Shown here one piece after another: positions 21,388-30,097 of a DNA stretch of 64,000 bases; position 1 is the stretch's first letter, and each line of letters begins with the position of its first letter. Origin of the DNA: Amorphophallus konjac (Eukaryota > Streptophyta > Magnoliopsida > Alismatales > Araceae); contig CM040125.1 in the NCBI GenBank assembly GCA_022559845.1, positions 199,122,102 through 199,186,101 on the forward strand, written 5' to 3'. Both the position numbers and the translations under genes were made by a program. The notes below the pieces were generated by a model. That model saw nothing but the letters and a program-made list of their open reading frames with translations. It ran no database searches and had not been told where the DNA came from.

Positions 21388-22160
21388 TGCATTCATATGC
21401 ATTTGCACCTCCTGCTTCCCGGGTCTCCAAACCCGTATCTTCCCCGCCTTCCGGCACCTCTGGATATTCCGCACTTCCCATCTTATTCATCTTCATCTTT
21501 TTATCCACTATCCCTGGGGCATCGCGTCCCTTTTCCTGCTATCTCCCTGGAACCTCCAGGAATTTTATCCCTCCTCTTTGGGCATCTCGCCCTTTCTGAT
21601 TCTATTCCTCCAGAACCTCCGGACTTTCTCCCAGGGCATCGCGCCCCTTTCCACCTTATTCCTCCGGAACCTCCAGATTTTCCCTTTGGGCACGACGCCC
21701 CTCTCCACCTTCTTTATTTGCTTCCTTCGGAACCTCCGGACCCTCCATCTTTCTTCCGATTCATCTTTCTGCTCCTCCAGGATATCACATCCTTCATTTT
21801 CTTCCTCCTTTTTCATCATCTTTTTCTTTATTTCTTCCCAGGACATCGCGTCCCTTCTTTCGTTATCCCTCCGGAGCCTCCGGATGATTCCTCCTATCAC
21901 GATTCTCCTCCTTTACCTCTGGACCCTCCGGATCCGTCTCTTTCTATATATCAATTTCTTCTTCTAATTCCTCCTGATTCTGGGTCTGACCCAACTTCTT
22001 CCACATCCACTGCCTTGGGCATTTGCCCTTTCTCCCACTGCTTTCGAGGCTTTAGTCCTCACTCCTCCTTCTAATTCTCCGCTTCTTCTGTAGACCTTTC
22101 ATGTGATCAGGGTCTCCACACCTTAGTGAGGGAGTTCTAGCCCTCGCCTCTCTTCCTTTT
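21388..22160 (+). repeat. Pyrimidine-rich region with many short hairpins after the ORF of element C
   Basis: Units of the type GGGC...GCCC and CGGA-ACC-TCCG recur every 30-60 bases: CCTGGA/TCCAGG near 21548, GGGC/GCCC near 21582, 21634 and 21687, GGAC/GTCC near 21841, TCCGGA/TCCGGA near 21871, GGGTC/GACCC near 21982 and GAGGG/CCCTC near 22121. Other open frames across this stretch are proline/serine/phenylalanine-rich and look like by-products of the repeats. Confidence 0.55.
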
Positions 22161-23984
22161 TTCCTTATTCGTCTGAGTCTGGTCTTGGCACCACCCCTTC
22201 GTGTTAAGTCACTTTCAATCCTTTGCTGCCAATCATTTTGACTGCCAAAGAGGACTATCCCACGATGATCAACCTCTCGCAGCAGCTACTTCTACAAAGG
22301 TTGCAAGGTAACATATTGGCGTAAGTACGCATTTTTATGATATCATTCCCTCATTACTTCACGCATGATTTTCAAGATAAAGTGCTTCTTAACAAGATTA
22401 AGAGTGGTGTTTTAAACCTTTATCTTAGGCTTTTGTTGAATCATTTGTTTAAAAAAGAGTCTTTAGGCTTGCTTTTGCAGCACCTTTTAAGAACCCGCGC
22501 TGGGAATTCAACATTCTCTCCCCGCTTGTTAAGAGCGACCCTTAGCTGGGCACCGCACACACTTCACGGCGTCCTTAGCCGGCTTCTTTAGTTAAACACC
22601 GTTGCTACTTTGGCCATGCCATGAGTATATCTGAAAGTCTTTTCTCTTCTTTACTCGGCCACATGCAGGGGCAAGAGGTTGACGGATGAGATGACCAATC
22701 TCGGTAATCCCCAATACGAGAGGAGTCTCAAATAGGGGCAGTCTTGACCCAAATTAAATAAGCTTCCATGATATACATCTCGCCAGAAGGGCTATTATGA
22801 AAATCAAGTCGAAATTTCGATAAAAGCAAAATTATGAATTATGGCATGTCAAGAGTGGCAAAGTCCCCGCAGGGAAAACCCTGGTCGTATGCATGTCATG
22901 GGTCTAAAAATTAAAGGCATAAAGCCCCGGCGCAACAGACTACCTCTTTGAGGGTTAACGCCTTGGAAGGAATTCAAGTCCCGATATCTCCCATCCTGCA
23001 CAAAGCTTATCTCCAATTATTCTTCTCTTCTCCCTCCAAGACCGAATGTTTCTCGGGTATGGCCTTGGTAGGGGCACCGTTGATCAAAGACGGTCGGTTA
23101 TAGGATGCCACTTTCAATACACGCCTAGCTTTGGGTAATTTTAGCGAAAAGGGAAGGAACTAGGACCCTTAGCCAGTGGTTCAAAAATAACCCTTTGATG
23201 CTGCATTAGTAATGTCTAAAATCAAAATCCAACAAAAATTTGAAATATTTTCCAAAAAAATTTTGAAATATTTTTCAAAACTCCAGAAAAGTTCAGATAT
23301 TTTCCAAAATCCATAAAAATCCAAATATTTCTCAAACTCCAAAAAAATTTGAATATCTTTTTCAAAACTCATAAAAATTTGCATATTTCAAACTCCAAAA
23401 ATTTTGCATTGTATTTTCTGATGGTGCCTTTTGCAGGAACAACAAACTTTGCAAGGACTAAGAGCACGGGATGAGTCCCCTTTCCACTTATTGTTATCAA
23501 TCCATTGATTCTTCCCGACATTTTCATGACTTGCCGCTGGGCATTTGATTATTAATTCTTTATATCTCCCTGGGCATTTTGATTGTCATCTCCCTATCAT
23601 ATCTCCTGATTATTATTCATCTCCAAATCTTTTTAATCTACTCCTGCTAATCACTCCGCCAATGGGCCTTATCAGATCTTGAGCTTTCAACTCCAAATCT
23701 TGATTAGCCAGATTGTTTCCTCATGACAAAATAACAAATAATGATGCTTTGCAATGCCATGCTATTCATGCTATCCATGCTTTGCCTTACTATGTGTTAT
23801 TAATGGCTATGTTTGTTATGCTTAAATACCTTATTCATTGTTTGTTATCTTTTATATCTTGGCTAATGAATTTTTGAGCGCAGGATAAGAAGCTCTTGGT
23901 CCCGCCGATTGGGCATCATCATCAAAGTCCCACGGTGCTTGCAGCTCATTTCTCAGTTCCCATGCTTATTGATATCACCATCTC
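22161..23984 (+). other. Noncoding interior of element C, with an AT-rich degenerate repeat
   Basis: No gene seen. Positions 23222-23410 hold degenerate tandem copies of a roughly 35-base AT-rich unit (AAATCCAAATATTT-like alternating with TTTCAAAACTCC). Confidence 0.5.
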
Positions 23985-24810
23985 CCTGTATGCATTCTAC
24001 TATATGTTACATACGCTACTAGATTATATCAAGGACCTTGTGGCTTTGGTAAATCTGGGATTTGAGTTCCCCTTCATCAAAAACAATGATGATTCCAGAG
24101 AAGTCTTAGTCACACGGATAGGCCGTTGAGCCGTCCAAGACTGGGGACGATGGTTCCCTTTTTACGAGTTGGTGCGTGGATAAACGGGCTTCGGCTTAGT
24201 ATCAGCTCGCAGAATTGGTTTCTTGACCCAGTCTGGGCAGTTTAGCAATATTATCCTTGATTATATTATATTTTCATTTGTTATTTTCCCTTTAGCCCAG
24301 CATGCATTCATGTAGGACTTTGAATTAACATTGGAAAATCATTCTGATAAGTTGATTTGGAGAGTCAAATTGATCTTAATCTTCCAGATATGAGATATTC
24401 ATTGCGGAATTGTGTCTTCAGTTCGTTTTGTCGCTGTTTTGGGTCATTCTCTCGAAAGCACTTATTTGGATTTCTATCATCTTATTTTAATCCTTTTCCC
24501 TTTGATCCACCTTGGCTGCAGCACGTCCACATTAGCTGGTAACCGCTCCCCAATGGTGAAACCTACAGGTTTGTGACCTGAGGTACTTCCACCGCGCTGG
24601 AAGTTGATCATTCTCCTTCGTGCCCTCGTGCACATCTCCCCATTTTATCCAAACATTGATGATTTCGTTGGATTTCTCGAGATTTGCTTCATCTCGTGCT
24701 TTTGATTTCATTCTCATCAAGTGATGTTGATTGCGTGTCTCATCACACCTTGGCATCTACTTTTCAGTTTGCTCTGCTCCCTTGCAAAGCAGACGCCAAG
24801 GCGGGGTAGC
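23985..24810 (+). other. Conserved 3' end of the C/D element group, ending in a polypurine tract
   Basis: Clearly similar to 38740-39626 (+) and to 42998-43880 (-): shared blocks include GTGCGTGGATAAACGGGC, GCTGGTAACCGCTCCCCAA and GCAGACGCCAAGGCGGGG. The last is the purine tract (about 24790-24810) next to the 3' LTR. Conservation of this stretch while the interiors differ suggests a role in reverse transcription or RNA 3' processing. Confidence 0.75.
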
Positions 24811-26447
24811 TGTAGACACGCCAAAATTGACGTTACTCTGAGTACATCTCATATTGCCTTGTAATGCCCCAATTTGACCCTCAAATTAGTTCTATTTGAG
24901 TGTTTTTTCTCACTTTTCTTAGATTTCTCACCTTTCCTCCTCTTTTCCTATTTTTCTGGATTTTTTTGGATTTTTTTGGATATTTTCTCTAATTTTTCGG
25001 AATTAACGACCTAGGCTAGGGCGTGTTTTAAATAACGCCTTCACCTAAGGCGTGTTTCAAATAAATAACGCCTTCTCCTAAGGCGTGTTTTAAATAACGC
25101 CTTCCCCTAAGGCGTGTTTTAAATAAAGCCTCTTCCTAAGGCGTGTTTCAAATAAGAAATACCTTCTCCTAAGGCGTGTTTTAAATAAAGCCTCTTCCTA
25201 AGGCGTGTTTCAGAATTTTCAAATAAAAGAAAGATTTATTTCCAAAATTGATCCAGGAAGAGACGCCTTAGCCTAAGGCGTGTTTTTAAGAAACGCCCTC
25301 TGGGCAGGTCGTCAATTCTTGAATTGACGCCCTGGTCCAAGTCGTGTTTCAGTTTTGTGTTCCGAACGAACGTAGCCTTTCCCCAGAGAATCCCTGCTTC
25401 GTTTGGGCTCTTGCCCAATCTTATCTTCCCCTCTTTGGGCTCTTGCCCCTTCTTATCTTTTCCTCCGTAGAACTCTTTCCTTCTTATCTCTTCATTCGAT
25501 TCTATTTTAATAGAGCATACCGCTCTGTTAATAGGTTGGATCCCCTTCGATTTCTTCTCTTCTGATTCTTCTGTTTCTTCCGTCTCCGTCTTCTTCTGTT
25601 TCTTCCTTCATTGTCTTCTTCTTCTTTTCACCTCCGAGTCTTCTTCTGTTTTCTTTTTATTCTTCTTCTTCTTTTTTTCTCTGCTGTCTTCTTCTCCTTA
25701 TTCTTCTTCCATCTGTTTCTTCTCCTTCTTCCATCTTCTTCTGTTCTGTTTTTATTTATTGTTCTTTACAGGAACCGAAGGGAGGTGCTGGCTGAAGGAG
25801 GCTTCTTCTCCACATGGTCAAGTCTTCATCTTTTGAAGTTTTCCCCATCGAACATCAAGCCAAAGCAACCAAACAGATTTTTATCTTTTCTCTCCCCTTG
25901 TTTTTTTTATTTCTAGTAATTCATACATACATGCATCATAGATCATTATTTTGTTGATTTTCTCTCGATCACCACATTGAGATCTCCCCACAGTGCATCT
26001 CTTGCACTCTTTTTACTCTTTATTTTACATATTCATATCATCATATCATATATTTCCCACCCTTTTTGCATAAGGGGTTTAAGGGCCAACACCCACAAGG
26101 TGTGTTCTTTTACATGCTTTCATGCTCACATATATTTTTATTGAATTTGATGCTACACCATTGTTCCTAATCCATATCTTCTTGTTGTTGTTGTCTTTGT
26201 TTTGCAAGGGTAATAAAAGTGAAGAACTCTCTTCGTCGGCCGGCCGATCTTGAAGAGAAAAGGAGTACTCACATCCCCCGCGTTTTAAGAGGTATTTTGC
26301 GATCATCTCCCCATATTATTTTCCACTTGAGACCCTCGTGTCTCTGGCGATCACATCTTTTCCCCATTAGCACCTCGTGCTATTTTATTGCTTTCACCAT
26401 ATCTATTGTTTTTTATATTTAAGTGTGGATTTTAATCCAAATCTACA
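24811..26447 (+). repeat. 3' LTR of element C
   Basis: Same length as the 5' LTR and about 99% identical by eye. Starts TGTAGACACG and ends ATCTACA. The hairpin array is at 25005-25345 and the mini-hairpins recur at 25993-26382. Confidence 0.93.
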
Positions 26448-26615
26448 ACTCCCTCATAAAGGGGGGGGGGGAGAGGATATGATATGATGAATGTAAGATA
26501 ACTAGAAAAGAAGAGGAGAGAATGGCTTATTGGATGGTCGATGGCGAGATCCGGCGGAGCTTCGGCAGCGTAGGGACGACGAGCTAGCGCGGCGGGCGAA
26601 GGCGGCCTCTCTCCT
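26448..26615 (+). repeat. Repeat S, first copy, right part
   Basis: Begins with the TSD ACTCC and matches 41513-41675. Includes a run of 12-13 G at about 26461. It ends in TCTCCT at 26610-26615, which is also the start of the inverted arm: a six-base microhomology at the junction. Confidence 0.85.
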
Positions 26616-26738
26616 CTCCCACGGCAGCCACCTCGGCATGATCCCGCGACCTCCTCGGACGACGAGCGCGTCGTTTCCGCCTCTCTCCACCCTGGCTCGG
26701 GCCTTCTTGCTCCATTGGGAACTGGAAATGGGTCGTTA
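26610..26738 (-). pseudogene. Truncated first exon of a second PMD beta copy (left arm)
   Basis: Reverse complement of 46089-46217: the ATG side (MEQEGPSQGGERRKRRARRP) is intact, then the sequence is cut at 26610 and joined to repeat S. Its TATA box (minus strand, about 26776-26785) is also kept. Confidence 0.75.
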
Positions 26739-26800
26739 GAATGAATAGTAGAAGAGAACAGGGGGTGAGACCCCCTTTATATAGAAAATCACCAGGATTT

Positions 26801-27107
26801 GGGGCGTCCAGGCGCCTCGACGCCCCCACTTTTTTTATTTTTATTAAAAACTCAAAAAAAAACATAGGGGCGTCCAAGCGCCTAGACACCCCCACAACTA
26901 AAAAATAAAAAAAATTGAAAAAGAAAATATAGGGGCATCCAGGCGCCTGGACGTCCCCACATGAAACAAAATAAAAAAAATAAAAAAAATAAAAAGAAAA
27001 GATAGGGGCGTCCATGCCCCTGGACGCCCCCACAAAAAGAACAAAAATTTTTCAAAAATTTTTCAAAAAAAATTAAGGTCGTCCAGGCCCCTGGACGCCC
27101 CCATTTA
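26801..27107. repeat. Promoter hairpins of the left-arm PMD beta copy
   Basis: Five imperfect palindromes with half-sites GGCGTCCAGG and CCTGGACGCC, about 27 bases each, lie roughly every 65 bases in AT-rich DNA. They correspond to the right-arm set at 45806-46026, which has four. Some stems here are imperfect. Confidence 0.75.
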
Positions 27108-27120
27108 AGCATATAAAAAT

Positions 27121-27147
27121 GTATATATATATATATATATATATATG
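27121..27147. repeat. (TA)n microsatellite
   Basis: About 13 TA units. Mirrored by a longer run at 45731-45785 in the right arm. Confidence 0.9.
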
Positions 27148-27733
27148 ACTATAATATGAATAAACCAGAACATAAAGGAGAAAACACAAAAAAGTAAAAA
27201 GAAAAATAAAAATCATAAAAAAATAATAAATCAGAGAACAATAGTCCAAAATGCCAAATGTTAGATTTTATTCTATCAAAAAATGGAGCGGGCTACATCA
27301 AGGGCTTAGGCACTCTAGGCCTCAACTTCCCCAGTTCGGTTACATAAGCTCTCCACAGCTCACATTCTTCCCCCACGTGCGCTAATGATGTGGGACAGGA
27401 CTGAAATGGGCTAAGACCTACGAATGCAACAAGTGTGGCCAGCAATCGCACGCCAAAGGTAAGCCGGGCGACTGACCTCCGTGCCGATCCTCCGGGTGGA
27501 GGCGTCTCTCAACAAGAAATCCAAGCCCAATGACCGTCCCTATGAGCGAAGCGCGGGGATCTCAGTGACTAAGAAGCCGCCGTGCGTCTATGGGAATCTA
27601 GTCCGAGCTCGGCGCTCGACTAGGGCCACGGAATGGGTACTCTCAACTCTCAACCACGCGGTGAATAGTAAAATAGCTAGGAACTTATACACACTTCACG
27701 CGGCATGCTAGAAAGTATACTAGTAAAGTAAAA

Positions 27734-30097
27734 TGATGTGACACAACCTCGGACTTAGTCAAACAAGCACATCTAAGCATCCAAATGGGCCTTAATGGGC
27801 CACCGCTCTCTTCGTTGCACTCTATTCCCGGGGTGACTATGTGATACCAAGGGTGACTTATGGGAATGGACCCTTGCTGGTAGAGGGCCAGCAAGGCCAA
27901 GAATTGATTCCCCAAGGTTGGTTGCCCAATTCGATTGGGGCCGACAAAGTGCACTCGGGCACCGGGTCACACTAACCCACGGCGATCACTCTAAGTCATG
28001 GACTTGAGGATCGGGCGCTCCTCACGAATTCAGCGATGCATGAATCAAATATTGAGAGAGCTACACTAGGTGAGCAAGGAAGAGACACTTACTCGACCGG
28101 TTTGAAGAAACCGGTCCCGGTCGGAGACGAGGGCGAGCGGGGAGGCGGTGGTTCCCCACACGCCGCGGCGGTGTCGCTTGACCTGCCAAACCACTTACAA
28201 AACTACTCCTCTCGCAGGAGGGGGGACCTTGGGGTAGGGGTTAATATGATACATTCAAACACTACCACCACGCAGGGTGGGGCCTTCAGCCGGCCAAGCG
28301 GAGAGGGGTTGGTGGACCGAAACGAAGAGAAATGAGAACTAGGGAAGTTGCAGCTTCAATCTGGAATTCTGGACAGGGGGTCGCTATGATGGCTATGCCG
28401 GGCTTGTCCGGACTCCAAATTGATCGAAACCAGCTCTTGAAGCTTCCTGACTGGATGAGGTGGACTCCAGAATTTTTGGGGAAGCTCAGACGGTCGGAGG
28501 TGGCTGCACCAGCAATAGGAAGTAGCCTCCTCTGTCTGGCCGCAGGTACTGTCTGGACTGTAACAGCAAGTTGCAGAAGTGACTGAGCGCCCTCCCGAGC
28601 TCCGATCAGCACGAAACCAGCGGCATCATCTTCATGGTCGAGGTAGCTTTCAGCAGGAGGTGACGGAGATGCATTCAGAGGTCGAGGATGGCCGGGGCAC
28701 CCAGAAGAGTGGGTACTGGTCGGAGTAGACAGCAGAAAACAGAACTAGATAGATTGGGGGAGAAAATTCGTAACTTCTTCCTCCGGTGGCCGAACGGGGT
28801 TCTGTTTCTTGATCTTGAAAGATGACCGGTAGAGGAAGAACTTTGATGAAGGGGCTTCAGCCTGAATCCGCAGGGGTTTGTCGTGGCAGAAGGATCTTCC
28901 ACGCTCTGGTCTAGGATGAAGACCTCTCTGCGCACTGTTGGGAGAATGGCTCTATCTGGCAGCTCCGAGCTCCGATCGTGTTGATTCCACCTCGCCTGCG
29001 AAGTAGACTGGAAGGCCTTTCCAGAAAGGTAGGCCAAGCCTTCTTAAGAACTAGGATGAATCCGTGGTTGACGCTGCAACAAGGGCTGTTCTGCAGATCT
29101 GCACAGCTCCAACCTACTAGAAGAAATGAGAGGGAGATGTGGCTTCTTTGGTGGAGGGAAATGGTAGGAATGACCTAAGGGAGAGTGGGGGCTCTTGTGG
29201 GGTGGAGAAGGGAGCTAATGGTGATGGGGAATGGGGTGGAGAATGGCTGGAAGCAAGTGCTAGCAGGTGGAGGAGGAAGAGCTACGAATTTGGGGAAGGT
29301 GGGTGAGAGGAGAAGGTGAGGGGGGCACAAGTGAGTGGAGGGAAGGGTGGATTTCAAATTCAAAAGGTCTTGGAAGGTGGGTGATTATGTTGGGAAGTGG
29401 AGTGCTTGCATTGGAATGGGGTAGATTTGGTTGGAAGGTGGAGGAAGGTGTTGGAATGGGGAGACTTCTACCTAGGAACTAGGGAGTGGAGTAATGGAGG
29501 CCATGGGGAAGTGGAGGGCATTAAAGGAGGTGGTTGGAGGTTGGAAGTGGATGGGAGGAGGGAGGAGAGAGAAGGAAATTCAGATTTGGGGTTGGAGGAG
29601 AGAGAAAGAGGGGTGAAATAGAGAGATTAAGAGGGGAATGGGTGGGGAATCTCTCCCCTAGGGTCTCTCACCCAAAAACTAGAGGAATCACTCCAATTTG
29701 AACTCAAATGGCAAGTTTAACTCAAAAGGATGTAATCATTCATTAACTTCAAATGAGGGGAGTGGGGTCCTATATATAGGCAACCCACTCTTTACAATAA
29801 GTCCCTGACAAAATAAACAACTACAAATAACCAAGGGGGTTGGGAGTGCTAATGGGCCTAGTCCAACGAATGGGGCCCAATAGCTTACATTAGACATCAT
29901 GATGATACCAAACATAGGAAAATAAGTGCTAGACTTATGGAAATGACTCAAATAAAATGGAAATACATCAAAATGACTCAAAGGAAAACTACAAAATGGA
30001 TAAGGGACCTTAATAGAGTGAGGCCCAAACTCAACTAGCTCCCGAATGTGAAGAAGTGGACCCGAGCCAAAGGGAGTCGTGGGTGATGCCTCCATCA
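27734..30097 (-). repeat. 3' LTR of element 1
   Basis: On the minus strand it opens TGATGGAGGC and closes GTTGTGTCACATCA. TATA box TATATATAGG region at about 29770-29778 (minus strand). It contains the covarying CTTC-loop hairpin at 28095-28116. Confidence 0.93.
28095..28116 (-). other. Conserved stem-loop in the element 1 LTR
   Basis: A 9-bp perfect stem GACCGGTTT / AAACCGGTC around GAAG (CTTC on the RNA strand). The same place in element 2 has a different stem with the same loop. The second copy is at 33423-33444, in the LTR next to the primer site, so it would lie in the RNA leader. Confidence 0.65.

Larger units (their letters stand above)
16540..26447 (+). mobile_element. Element C: complete non-autonomous LTR retrotransposon (9908 bp), TSD ACTCC
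   Basis: Two LTRs of equal length (1637 bp) frame an interior with a primer-site-like sequence, one long ORF, no pol domains and a purine tract. ACTCC at 16535-16539 is duplicated at 26448-26452, and the unoccupied site is visible in the second copy of S near 41513, so the insertion is certain. The LTRs differ at roughly 15 positions. The last ~825 bases of the interior and the LTR start (TGTAGACACG) resemble the D-family elements elsewhere in the window, so C belongs to the same broad group and probably moves with enzymes supplied in trans. Confidence 0.92.

Noticed and set aside
21089..22074. Overlapping 292-aa and 225-aa frames after the element C ORF
   Set aside because: Phe/Leu/Pro/Ser-rich by-products of the pyrimidine-rich hairpin region, open in several frames at once.
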